The notes: a model not told the origin generated them from the sequence alone. A stretch of 64,000 bases of DNA from Nostoc linckia z4 (GCF_002608075.1 NZ_LAHA01000007.1:77263-141262), one strand, 5' to 3'. Shown: positions 45,761 to 54,936, numbered from the stretch's first letter. Numbers and translations: made by a program.

Positions 45761-47599
45761 ATGTCCAAATTACAATCTCTGACGGAAGCAGAACGGCATC
45801 AATTATTGGTTGAGTGGAATGATACCAAAGCAGATTATCCCCAAGAGAAATGTATTCATCAGTTGTTCGAGGAACAGGTAGAGCGGACTCCCAATGCATT
45901 GGCTACAGTCTTTAAAGACCAACATTTGACTTATCAACAGTTAAATGAAAGAGCAAATCAGTTAGCAAATTACCTGCAAAAACTGGGTGTGGGGCCAGAA
46001 GTCTTAGTAGGAATTTGTGTCGATCGCTCTTTAGAAACCATCGTGGGAGTTCTTGGTATTCTCAAGGCTGGAGGTGCTTACGTCCCTCTAGATCCAGAAT
46101 ATCCACAGGAACGTTTAGCTTTTATGCTAGAGGATAGTCAAGCATCGGTGTTGTTGACTCAGCAGCGCTTAATCGAACATCTTCCCCGACACCAAGCAAA
46201 AGTTATCTGTCTGGATACCGACTGGCCAGCCATTGCTACAGAGAGTAAAACCCTAGTCTTGAGTTCAGTACGCTCAGACAATCTGGTTTATGCAATGTAC
46301 ACCTCAGGTTCCACAGGAAAACCGAAGGGTGTTCTTATTCAGCACCAAGGGTTGTGTAGTGTTATCCTGACATCTATTAAAGCTTTCGGAATCAACGATA
46401 GTGACAGGGTTTTACAGTTTGCCACCTTCAGCTTTGATGTTTCTGTATGGGAAATTTTTTCTGCCTTGGTTAGCGGAGCCACATTATACTTAATCGATCG
46501 CGAAACAATGCTCTCAGATCGAGAGTTGCTCGCGCTCATCCGTAACCAGCAAATGACTACAATCTTCCTTTTACCTTCAGTCCTCAAACGACTTCCTTCA
46601 CAAAACTTACCAGCTTTACGCAGGGTAATTACAGGTGGAGAAGGGTTTTCTGAGGACTTTATCACGCGTTGGGCTAAAGGAAGGCAGTTCTTTTATGTCT
46701 ATGGCCCCACAGAAGCAACTATCCTTCAATCTTTTATTGACTGTAGTGAAGTCTGTCCGCAAAAGGCGCTACTCGGTCGCCCAATTGCCAATTTTCAATA
46801 CTATGTACTAGATTCCGAGCTAAAACCTGTGCCCATTGGAGTGATTGGAGAACTCCATATTGGTGGTGTCGGTTTAGCCAGAGGCTATTTGAATCAACCC
46901 GAACTCACCGAACAAAAGTTTATTGCTAATCCTTTTAGCCACGAAGAGGGAGCGCGTCTTTACAAAACGGGTGATTTGGTTCGCTATCAAAGCGATGGTA
47001 ACTTAGAATTTTTGGGTCGCAGCGATCATCAGCTAAAAATCCGAGGCTTTCGTATAGAACTGGGAGAAATTGAGGTAGCCTTGGCTCAACATCCAGAAGT
47101 ACGGGAAGCTGTGCTTATGGGTCGGGAAGATATACCAGGTGACAAACGCTTAGTGGCTTACGTAGTTCCTGTGAGAAAGCAAGCTGTAAATGTAAATCAG
47201 CTACAAGACTTTTTGCGCCAAAAATTGCCGGAATATATGATTCCATCTGCTTTTGTCATGTTGGATGAGTTACCGTTAATGCCCAATCAAAAGGTGAATC
47301 GTCAAGCCCTTCCCGCACCTACTCAAGAACGACCTGAACTTGAAGAACCCTTTGTGGCTCCTCGTACCCCGATTGAAGAATTACTAGCTGAAATTTTTGG
47401 GGAAATTTTAAATCTGGACAAGGTTGGTGTTTGCGATGACTTTTTTGAATTGGGAGGACATTCTTTATTAGCTTCTCAAGCGATCGCTCGGATATGCGAA
47501 GCTTTTGAGATGGACATTCCCCAGCGAACTTTGTTTGAAACCCCTACTGTTGCTGACCTGGCTGCGGTAATTACAAAAAAACAAGCTGGCAAAAATTGA
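45761..47599 (+). CDS. Free-standing NRPS adenylation-carrier didomain (A-T)
   Basis: Residues 1-45 are the usual linker (LTEAERHQLLVEWNDT). The adenylation domain has core motifs LKAGGAYVPLD, YTSGSTGKPKG, FSFDVSVWE, VYGPTEAT, GELHIGGVGLARGY, YKTGDLVR, GRSDHQLKIRGFRIELGEIE and NQKVNRQALP. A carrier domain follows with DDFFELGGHSLLASQ (Ser carries phosphopantetheine). There is no condensation or built-in thioesterase domain. Aligning by eye with GrsA, pocket positions read D-V-W-L-I-G-V-I-L; the D-x-W start is shared with Ser- and Thr-type codes, but I cannot name the substrate safely. The architecture equals SyrB1 and CmaA, which load the substrate for a halogenase. Confidence 0.92.
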   Translation: MSKLQSLTEAERHQLLVEWNDTKADYPQEKCIHQLFEEQVERTPNALATVFKDQHLTYQQLNERANQLANYLQKLGVGPEVLVGICVDRSLETIVGVLGILKAGGAYVPLDPEYPQERLAFMLEDSQASVLLTQQRLIEHLPRHQAKVICLDTDWPAIATESKTLVLSSVRSDNLVYAMYTSGSTGKPKGVLIQHQGLCSVILTSIKAFGINDSDRVLQFATFSFDVSVWEIFSALVSGATLYLIDRETMLSDRELLALIRNQQMTTIFLLPSVLKRLPSQNLPALRRVITGGEGFSEDFITRWAKGRQFFYVYGPTEATILQSFIDCSEVCPQKALLGRPIANFQYYVLDSELKPVPIGVIGELHIGGVGLARGYLNQPELTEQKFIANPFSHEEGARLYKTGDLVRYQSDGNLEFLGRSDHQLKIRGFRIELGEIEVALAQHPEVREAVLMGREDIPGDKRLVAYVVPVRKQAVNVNQLQDFLRQKLPEYMIPSAFVMLDELPLMPNQKVNRQALPAPTQERPELEEPFVAPRTPIEELLAEIFGEILNLDKVGVCDDFFELGGHSLLASQAIARICEAFEMDIPQRTLFETPTVADLAAVITKKQAGKN

Positions 47600-47636
47600 A
47601 GACTTATTTAATATTTCCCCAAAAGAGGTTAAATAT

Positions 47637-48542
47637 ATGGTGACAACACAAATTAGTTCTTTCTACTTAACAGACGCAGAAAAAACTTTTTTTAATGAAA
47701 ACGGCTATGTCGGCCCCTTCAAAGTCTACGAACCTGAAGAGATGAAAGAAATCTGGAAGAGAGTGAGAGTCGATCTTCTCGATACCAGTCGTGCGCCATT
47801 CACAAACAGTAAACTCAATTATGACAGACATTTAGATGTCTCAGATTTAAGCAAGCTAATTATCAAACCGGAAATTGTCCATCGACTCCAAAGCATTCTC
47901 GGACAAAATGTTCTGTGCTGGCGATCGGAATTTTTTCAAAAGAATAGTGGCGACGGAGGAACTGGTTGGCATCAAGTTGAACTCTATGGAGTGGGTGAGA
48001 AAAATCAAGCTGAATTAATGCCAATTGAAAGATATGAAAATAGACCCATTGAACTAGCAGCTTGGGTTGCAATGACTGATGTTCCAAGGGAAATGGGCCC
48101 TCTTAAATTCATCCCAGGTTCGCATAAACAGTGGTATTTTAATGAGCTTGGTGACATAACCCATCATCCTGAAAACATTAACAAGGATGGATGGTTTTAT
48201 GGATACAATTACAATGAATTAAGGCTCGATCCCAACTGGGAACCAGACAAGTCAGAAACTGCTGTAGTCGAGATGAAAGCAGGAGAAGTTGTCTTATTTA
48301 CATCTAAATGCGTACATGGATCGTTGCCAAATAAGGCAAGAAAAAGTCGAGTAGGTTACGCCATTCGCTATGTTCCCACAAATGTAATAGTTTACCCAAA
48401 TATCACCACCTTTACCGAATTTGGCGAAACTTTAAGCACTGAGAAAACAGGTTGTGTTTTGGTTGCAGGAGAAGACAAGTACAAACACAACAATATCAAG
48501 ACAGAAAATGCTCTTGGTGAATCATTTGTTCCCCTACCATAA
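47637..48542 (+). CDS. SyrB2-family non-haem Fe(II)/2-oxoglutarate halogenase homologue with H-Q-V in the triad
   Basis: The 301-residue protein resembles the threonyl chlorinase SyrB2 from end to end: NGYVGPFKVYEPEEMKEIWK, NYDRHLD, SILGQNVLCWRSEFF, LKFIPGS, YGYNYNELRLDPNWEPD, MKAGEVVLF and RYVPTNVIVYPN. The first iron His is His112 (GWHQVEL) and the second His227 (KCVHGSL). Arg244 fits the 2-oxoglutarate anchor. The third triad position, Asp in hydroxylases and Ala or Gly in halogenases, is Val114 (codon 47976-47978). A carboxylate ligand is thus absent, as in halogenases, but Val is bulkier than any I know there. Glu115 next to it is an alternative ligand. The substrate would sit on the A-T protein's carrier. 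Confidence 0.9.
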   Translation: MVTTQISSFYLTDAEKTFFNENGYVGPFKVYEPEEMKEIWKRVRVDLLDTSRAPFTNSKLNYDRHLDVSDLSKLIIKPEIVHRLQSILGQNVLCWRSEFFQKNSGDGGTGWHQVELYGVGEKNQAELMPIERYENRPIELAAWVAMTDVPREMGPLKFIPGSHKQWYFNELGDITHHPENINKDGWFYGYNYNELRLDPNWEPDKSETAVVEMKAGEVVLFTSKCVHGSLPNKARKSRVGYAIRYVPTNVIVYPNITTFTEFGETLSTEKTGCVLVAGEDKYKHNNIKTENALGESFVPLP

Positions 48543-48604
48543 TCACAAGATAAGTAAGTTGGTGTCATAAAACCAAACTGTGTAAATAAAAGTAAATAAA
48601 GCTC

Positions 48605-48705
48605 AAACTCTTTTTCCCCCTGCCGTTAAATGATAACTTTTCAACCGGATATGATACTCATATTTGATTTGGTGAAAAAAACTTCCTTCAAGGCAGGGAG
48701 AGTTT
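48605..48705 (+). other. Long-range inverted repeat between halogenase homologue and PLP enzyme genes
   Basis: AAACTCT plus CCCTGCC (48605-48611, 48618-48624) pairs with GGCAGGG plus AGAGTTT (48692-48698, 48699-48705), with a T/C-rich bulge and a 67-base loop. It may separate expression of the PLP-enzyme gene from the genes before it. Seen by eye only. Confidence 0.35.
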
Positions 48706-48789
48706 CATCGAATTCACGTTATTTTATAGATTCAATTAGTGAATTTTCATCAAAAAATAATTACTGTTTTTAAGTGAACTATAAAAAAT

Positions 48790-49974
48790 ATGCATTCTAT
48801 CCAAGAAATTTCAAGTCTGTGCAAGAAGTCACTATTTCAATTGGATGATGTTCGCTATCTTAATTGTGCCTATATGTCCCCACTATCAAAAAGTGTGGAA
48901 GCAGCAGGGATAGTAGGTATGCAAAGAAAAAGAATTCCTACTGCTCTCAAAAGAAGCGACTTTTATGAGGATAGCGAAAAAATCCGTCAGCTTTTCGCTC
49001 AAATGATTTTTGCTCAAGATCCATATCAAATAGCGATCGTTCCTTCACTTTCCTATGGAATGGCAATTATCGCAAAAAATACAAATTTCCAACGGGGTCA
49101 AAACATTGTTGTCACATCTGAGGAATTTCCCTCTAATGTTTACACTTGGCTGAGAGTATGTCAGGAACACGATTTAACATTAAAGATAGTTGAACCTGAC
49201 AATCAACTCAATAATTGTGGTCATCAATGGAATGAAAAAATTTTAGAAGCTATCGATGGAGATACTGCTCTTGTAACACTGGGACATGTCCATTGGACAA
49301 ATGGAACACTTTTTAATCTTAAAGAAATTGGTCAACGTGCTCGTGAGTGTGGAGCAGCTCTAATTATAGACGGTGCCCAATCTGTAGGAGCATTGCCGTT
49401 CAATGTATCAGAAATTCAACCAGATGCCCTTTTCTGTCCAGCCTACAAGTGGCTGATGGGCCCCTATGGAAATTGCCTTGGTTACTTTGGTTCTCGCTAT
49501 TTAAATGGAATTCCACTAGAAGAAAATTGGCTCAATCGTTATCCCTATGATAGTGATAGCTTTCAGGATCTAGTTATCTACAGAGATGAATATCGTCCTA
49601 AAGCAATTCGCTACGATGTCGGTGAAATGAGCAACTTTATTTTGTTACCGATGATCGTCAGAGCGCTTGAACAATTAGTCGAGTGGGGTATTGACAATAT
49701 TCAAACTTATTGCCGCAACTTAGTCAATCACAAATTTATTAACAAAATCGGCGAACTCGGATTTTTAGTAGCTGAAGAAGATAGTAGAGCAGCTCATCTA
49801 GTTGGTATTAGTTTGCCAGATAATATAGATTTGGAAAAGTTGCGGAGTCTTTTAATTAAAAATAAAATTTTAGTTTCTATACGCGGTCAGTCAATACGAC
49901 TTGCGCCAAACATTTATAATGACGAAGATGACATGAATGCTTTTGTGGATGCATTGCGTCAGTTTCGTAATTAA
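48790..49974 (+). CDS. Class V aminotransferase-fold PLP enzyme (cysteine-desulfurase/IPN-epimerase-like)
   Basis: The 394-residue protein is a fold-type I PLP enzyme of class V. Visible are VRYLNCAYMSPLS near residue 20, VPSLSYGMAI near 85, VTSEEFPSNVYTW near 110, the PLP-binding Asp and Gln in IDGAQSVGALPFN near 195, and the Schiff-base Lys in CPAYKWLMGPYG near 219. Members desulfurate, epimerise, or carry out beta/gamma eliminations. No active-site Cys loop of an IscS/SufS desulfurase is obvious. Behind an A-T/halogenase cassette, elimination or transamination of the modified amino acid is possible. The gene lies 247 bases after the halogenase homologue. Confidence 0.85.
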   Translation: MHSIQEISSLCKKSLFQLDDVRYLNCAYMSPLSKSVEAAGIVGMQRKRIPTALKRSDFYEDSEKIRQLFAQMIFAQDPYQIAIVPSLSYGMAIIAKNTNFQRGQNIVVTSEEFPSNVYTWLRVCQEHDLTLKIVEPDNQLNNCGHQWNEKILEAIDGDTALVTLGHVHWTNGTLFNLKEIGQRARECGAALIIDGAQSVGALPFNVSEIQPDALFCPAYKWLMGPYGNCLGYFGSRYLNGIPLEENWLNRYPYDSDSFQDLVIYRDEYRPKAIRYDVGEMSNFILLPMIVRALEQLVEWGIDNIQTYCRNLVNHKFINKIGELGFLVAEEDSRAAHLVGISLPDNIDLEKLRSLLIKNKILVSIRGQSIRLAPNIYNDEDDMNAFVDALRQFRN

Positions 49975-50289
49975 TATCATGTCTGGCTCATGACTTATGA
50001 TTTAAATCCCTGCGTACCTCTCTGCCTTACTTTGCGTCCCTACCCTGCGGGTTACGCCTTTGGCGGTATGCGTTTCAAAATATTATCCGTACCTCACATA
50101 ACAGAAAATCGCTATAGTACCGATCGCACAAAACACAAATGCCAAAGGGCGATCGTTATCTTGCAATAGTTAGAATTTCCAAAGTCCAGTAACTTTTATC
50201 ACTCTTTTTTTAGGAATATTCCTGATACACGCCAACTTTGACTGTCAAAAGGAATGTTGGTGTAAGTCAAATGAAATACCAGGAGTGAT
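49975..50289. other. Intergenic region with repeat fragments
   Basis: No gene is visible. Fragments of the CCTACCCTGCGGGTTACGCC family are near 50040-50070. The last 40 bases before the porin start contain AGGAGTGAT. Confidence 0.5.
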
Positions 50290-52176
50290 ATGAGTCTACT
50301 GATGGCGAGTGTGCTAGTAACAGCGCCATTATCTGCGCTCAATTTGCCAGAGCAGCCAGTAATTGAGCCAGATAATCAGGTGCAGGAGTCAACACAAAAA
50401 AATTTATCTGAAGTAGTTCCGCCTGTTGAAATTACACCGCCTGAATTTGTACAGCCAGATATAAGTACTTCAATAGTTGCCAAAGCTAAGTACGAAAATA
50501 TACTTAAAAAAAGTAGAGAAAAAATTCAATTTATCAGTTCTTCTAACTCGCCTGAATCAAAAAATACCCAACCTCTACCAGACGAAGCTGACAAAAATTA
50601 TTCCCATCCCCCCATCCCCCCATCCCCCCATCTCCCAATCTCCCAATCTCCCCAGACCGCAGACTCAGACGACCCAATGTCTCAAGTTAACTCGGTATCA
50701 CAGCTTGAGGATGTGCAACCTGCTGATTGGGCTTTTGGTGCTTTGCAGTCTTTGGTAGAACGGTATGGCTGCATTGCGGGATATGCTGACGGTACTTATT
50801 TGGGAAATCGTAGTATTACTCGTTATGAATTTGCGGCTGGTTTAAATGCTTGTTTAGAGAAGATTAACGAAGCAATCACTAACAATAAACTTAACACTGT
50901 TAATGATGAAGATTTAATCCTGCTGCAAAGGTTACAAGACGAATTCAAAGCAGAGTTGCAACAATTACAGCAGCGTGTCGAAGTTCTAGAAAACCGGACT
51001 AGTGAATTACAAGCTAATCAGTTTTCCACAACTACCAGATTATTTGGTCAAGCCGTTTTTAGCGTTCAGGGAAGCAATACCACCGATGCAGATTTGTTTC
51101 CCAGAGATGGAATACCCGAACGCCAAGGAAAAACTAATCTGACTTTCACAAGTAGCGCCCAACTAACCTTAGCAACTTCATTTACCGGGCGAGATTTGCT
51201 GTTAACAGGTCTGTCTGCGGGAAATTTGGGTTCTAATGCATCGTTGTTATCTACAAATATGGGGCGGTTGGGTTTCGAGTCCAACACAGACAACAATCTG
51301 GTGATTAGTGATTTATCTTATAGATTTCTCGCTGCGGATAATTTGGGAATTGTCGTCGGTACGGCGGGAGTCAACCCCATCAACACTTTTCGCGGTATTA
51401 GCCCATTAGAAGGTTCTAGTGATGGTGCAATTTCTCTATTTGGTCAACGTAACCCAATTTTAGGCATTGGTAACGGTACTGGTGGTATAGGTTTTGACTG
51501 GCAAATTAGCGATCGCATTAGTTTGCAAGGTGTTTACAGTGCAGAAATTCCCAGTTTTCCTGGCAACATCAACCAAGGTGGATTATTTGGTGGTAGATTT
51601 ACTACTGGCGCTCAGTTAAGTTTAGCACCTACTAATAATCTTGATATCGGCATACATTATCTTTATTCCCACTCCCCAGATGGACTATTGGGAACTGGTA
51701 TCGGGGATTCTCAACTGATTTCTCCTTTTGCTGATGCTACAGCTTTCAATACCCACGCAGTTGGCGCTACCGTTGCTTGGCGAATTAACCCTAACTTACA
51801 GGTAGGTGGTTGGGGTGGCTTCACTTCTTCTAAACCATCCAATCTTTCTGGAAGCGTAGAAACCACCAATTGGATGGTGTTCGCGGCTTTTCCTAATTTG
51901 CTGCGTCGTGGGAATTTAGGAGGTGTTTTAGTGGGACAACCACCGAAAATTACCTCTAGTACTTTACCTGACGGATTTAACCTTCCCAACTTTTCTGATG
52001 GCGGGACAGCAGGGGGACGCACTGACACATCAATTCATCTAGAACTTTTTTACCGCGCCCAACTAAGTGACAATATTGCTCTAACTCCAGGCTTATTTGT
52101 TATTTTCAATCCCGATCACAACACTGCTAACGATGCTTTAGTGGTTGGAGCATTAAGAGCAACTTTCCGGTTTTAA
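50290..52176 (+). CDS. Iron-uptake-type porin (SLH domain plus OprB barrel)
   Basis: The 628-residue outer-membrane protein starts at ATG 50290 behind AGGAG. A short hydrophobic start, MSLLMASVLVTAPLSAL, serves as signal peptide. Residues 150-200 are an SLH domain (VQPADWAFGALQSLVERYGCI, TYLGNRSITRYEFAAGL) that binds cell-wall polymer. A coiled coil (LQDEFKAELQQLQQRVEVLE) follows, then an OprB-type beta-barrel ending in a terminal Phe (ALRATFRF). This layout is the common cyanobacterial porin. Residues 105-120 (PPIPPSPHLPISQSP) come from a CCCATCCCCC repeat expanded in frame. Confidence 0.9.
   Translation: MSLLMASVLVTAPLSALNLPEQPVIEPDNQVQESTQKNLSEVVPPVEITPPEFVQPDISTSIVAKAKYENILKKSREKIQFISSSNSPESKNTQPLPDEADKNYSHPPIPPSPHLPISQSPQTADSDDPMSQVNSVSQLEDVQPADWAFGALQSLVERYGCIAGYADGTYLGNRSITRYEFAAGLNACLEKINEAITNNKLNTVNDEDLILLQRLQDEFKAELQQLQQRVEVLENRTSELQANQFSTTTRLFGQAVFSVQGSNTTDADLFPRDGIPERQGKTNLTFTSSAQLTLATSFTGRDLLLTGLSAGNLGSNASLLSTNMGRLGFESNTDNNLVISDLSYRFLAADNLGIVVGTAGVNPINTFRGISPLEGSSDGAISLFGQRNPILGIGNGTGGIGFDWQISDRISLQGVYSAEIPSFPGNINQGGLFGGRFTTGAQLSLAPTNNLDIGIHYLYSHSPDGLLGTGIGDSQLISPFADATAFNTHAVGATVAWRINPNLQVGGWGGFTSSKPSNLSGSVETTNWMVFAAFPNLLRRGNLGGVLVGQPPKITSSTLPDGFNLPNFSDGGTAGGRTDTSIHLELFYRAQLSDNIALTPGLFVIFNPDHNTANDALVVGALRATFRF
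50600..50660 (+). repeat. In-frame CATCCCCC/CTCCCAAT repeats inside the porin gene
   Basis: The DNA equals the intergenic heptamer family at 29520-29560. It is translated as a Pro/Ser-rich stretch (PPIPPSPHLPISQSP) in the disordered segment before the SLH domain. Confidence 0.75.
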
Positions 52177-52315
52177 TTTTGTACTGATGTAAATGTAATC
52201 AAATACGCTTTTTTATTACTGACAAAATCAGTAAATAAATGCTTCTATTGACTAATGGAACGCAGAAAAAAAACATGCGTATTTTTTCATACGTGATTAA
52301 AGGAGCAAATTTTTC

Positions 52316-53671
52316 ATGACCGTAAATTCATCAACTCATAACACTTGCAAAAATCCAAAATCTCAAATCCAAAATCCAAAATTCTATTGTGCGGTTGTTA
52401 GCAGCAGTAGTAGTTCGCCAAGTGAACTTAGCTCTTTAAAGGGGAAAGGGCAAAGGAGAAAAATTTTAAATCCCTTACCCTTTACCCCTTTCCCTTTCCC
52501 CAGCCCTCACCAAACATTTTGGGGTTGGCAGATTAGTGGTTTAGCCGCACTCATCGTTGCTTTAGGTGGAACAAGTGCTGTAGCTCAAATCACAATTCAA
52601 AGCACTGGGACATTATCAGGTACAATTCAACTCCCTACTAATAATCCGAATTTCAATCAAAGCATTACTCGTATTGACACAGACGACACAGGGACTTACT
52701 CGCGGAACTTGGGTACTAAAAACAATCCTAATTACGTCCCCATATACAAGTCAGACTATGTGAAAGTACAAACACGTAATGATGGTACTTTGCATTATTT
52801 TGTTGACTTTAAAGGAATTCCCATCATCTCCTTTAATGGCGTTCTGAATTCACCTGTTCTCTCTGACGGCGAGTTGACAGGTTTTAAATATCAGGGACAA
52901 GTAGCCGGAACTAAGTTTCAAGGGGTTGTTCAGGATGAATTTAATCTCACAAAAGCTTTATACACAGGTATTGTTACCGACCCAAAAACCGGAAACCAGT
53001 ATCAGGGAACTTTTGAAGTCAGTGGATACGGGCCCAGGTATAGCGATCCTAATGGTGGCGCAACTCCTACAGTCTTCGATTTCAAGTCAGATCTCCCTGG
53101 TTCCCCAAAGGTGACATCCTTGGAAATGACTAACTCTTTTATCGGGAAATTGACAATTAAAGTACCTGCAAATGCAACTCTTATAACTCCTACACCCACA
53201 AGCGGTGGCGGTAGCAGCACACCCACTCCTACACCTGTAGTTAGCGGTGGTAGCAGTACACCCACTCCCGCACCTGTAGTTAGCGGTGGTAGCACACCCA
53301 CTCTTCCAACGATAGTTAATAGTGGCGATGCAATAACTGTGACACCGATAGTTAACAGTGGCGATGCAATCACAACTACGCCAATAGTTAATAGTGGCGA
53401 TGCAATCACTGTGACACCGATAGTTAATAATGGTAGTGCGATCGCTTCGCCGACGGCTACAACTTACACATCTGAATCCAATTCTCCATCACTGTCTACA
53501 GCACCTAACATAGAATTCAGTAGCGGTAATTTTCCAACAGTTAATCAAGTAGTGATAAATCCTGCAAACCTAACTCAAACTGCTTGTTCAAAAGATTCTG
53601 CTGATAGCTGTACAAAAGTGACTTTACCCAAACAAGCGATCGGCCCGCGCAGTCGAGTGCTGGTACGTTAG
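52316..53671 (+). CDS. Secreted Pro/Thr-rich protein with duplicated C-terminal repeats (451 aa)
   Basis: The first 70 residues look repeat-derived (AAATCCAAAATCTC and GGGGAAAGGGCAAAGG units read in frame, giving KNPKSQIQNPKF and KGQRRKILNPLPFTPFP). A hydrophobic signal follows at about 80-100 (ISGLAALIVALGGTSAVAQ). The mature part has a beta-rich domain (residues 100-280), then Thr/Pro/Ser repeats (STPTPTPVVSGG) and four tandem (I/V)VNSGDAITVTP units. The domain is not recognised. The annotated start may be too early; no Met lies just before the signal segment, so I keep ATG 52316. Confidence 0.65.
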   Translation: MTVNSSTHNTCKNPKSQIQNPKFYCAVVSSSSSSPSELSSLKGKGQRRKILNPLPFTPFPFPSPHQTFWGWQISGLAALIVALGGTSAVAQITIQSTGTLSGTIQLPTNNPNFNQSITRIDTDDTGTYSRNLGTKNNPNYVPIYKSDYVKVQTRNDGTLHYFVDFKGIPIISFNGVLNSPVLSDGELTGFKYQGQVAGTKFQGVVQDEFNLTKALYTGIVTDPKTGNQYQGTFEVSGYGPRYSDPNGGATPTVFDFKSDLPGSPKVTSLEMTNSFIGKLTIKVPANATLITPTPTSGGGSSTPTPTPVVSGGSSTPTPAPVVSGGSTPTLPTIVNSGDAITVTPIVNSGDAITTTPIVNSGDAITVTPIVNNGSAIASPTATTYTSESNSPSLSTAPNIEFSSGNFPTVNQVVINPANLTQTACSKDSADSCTKVTLPKQAIGPRSRVLVR

Positions 53672-54241
53672 ATATTTACACCAATTTGCACATCTTCAGA
53701 TAACTTTCACTTTAGCTGGGGAGTATGAAAGGATTGGGAAGATTTCTTCACCATCTACCCATCTCCCCATGAAAACTTTAGGGTACTTCTGGAACTCGAA
53801 TACAGGAGAATGAAATCAATATAATAGCTAAAATGGGGTAATATTCCAATTCAAAAGTCTACCATCGGCTATTCTGTCGCGTTTTACAGACCAGTACTCT
53901 GCCAACCCAAAAATGCGCTTGTTTCGGGCTGGGGAAAGGAGAAGGGGTAAAGGGTAAGGGATTTAAAACCTTTCCCCTTTCCCCTTTCCCCTTTCCCCCA
54001 CTAAGTCACGAAAGCGAACTACTAGGCTTCCTTTTTGTGGTAGATTTTGCCCTAATGATTTTCTGGCTATACTAGTGACTTCAACCGATTGACTAAAAGG
54101 AATTCAGGACTGAGGACTAGAGACTAGGTAATAATATTAAAAGTACTATTTTCCCATTCCCAATACCCAATTCCCTTTTTCAATCACATTAACACTACAA
54201 AGTAAATTTAGAACAATTAAACATCTTCTGAGTTAACACCT
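53672..54241. other. Intergenic region with GGGAAAGG inverted repeat
   Basis: At 53930-54000 a GGGGAAAGGAGAAGGGGTAAAGGG run faces CCTTTCCCCTTTCCCC. The rest is AT-rich. No gene is seen. Confidence 0.6.
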
Positions 54242-54901
54242 ATGAAAGAAGAATTGATAGCCAGAGTGGTACAGGTCTTACGAATTAATATGAGTTGGAT
54301 GACTTGGAATTTATTTCTGGCTTTTATACCTTTAGCTTTGAGTGTATGGCTATTTCGTATTAAGCGTGGCCGCACTTGGCTTTGGTGGCTAGGATTCTTA
54401 GTCTTCTATGCATTTTTACCTAATGCACCATATTTGTTGACAGATGTAATTCACTTGATAGATGATATCCGCACGATCCAATCAGTGTGGATGATTACTT
54501 TAGTACTAATTCCTGTGTATTTGTTAGTAATTTTAGGTGGGTTTCAAGCTTATGTAATATCGTTAATTAATTGGGGATACTACTTGCATCGCATCGGCAA
54601 AAGTGAATGGATTTGGCGGCTGGAATTGATTACCCATGCTCTGTGTGCAGTTGGTATTTATTGGGGGCGTTTTTTACGTTTCAATAGTTGGGATTTTATC
54701 ACTCAACCTGATGCACTATTAACCAAAGGTGTTGAGGAAATTCTTGGAAAACAACCACTGGTAATTATTGCCATCACTTTTGTAATCCTTGTGGGACTGT
54801 ACTGGATTATGAAACGAGTAACTTTAGGTTTTGTACTGCAACCAAAAAATGGATATGCTATTAAAACACAAGCGGTAAATTCCAATACTCCCAACACTTA
54901 A
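54242..54901 (+). CDS. DUF1361 membrane protein
   Basis: The 219-residue protein has six hydrophobic helices with the DUF1361 landmarks WNLFLAFIPLALSVWLF, FYAFLPNAPYLLTDVIHL and GRFLRFNSWD. The family is found in many bacteria, with no known role. It stands alone, and a GTTGACTGTT repeat pair follows its stop (54940-54985). Confidence 0.85.
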   Translation: MKEELIARVVQVLRINMSWMTWNLFLAFIPLALSVWLFRIKRGRTWLWWLGFLVFYAFLPNAPYLLTDVIHLIDDIRTIQSVWMITLVLIPVYLLVILGGFQAYVISLINWGYYLHRIGKSEWIWRLELITHALCAVGIYWGRFLRFNSWDFITQPDALLTKGVEEILGKQPLVIIAITFVILVGLYWIMKRVTLGFVLQPKNGYAIKTQAVNSNTPNT

Positions 54902-54936
54902 TTATGTAACCACACCTACCTGGTGTTTTTTAAACC

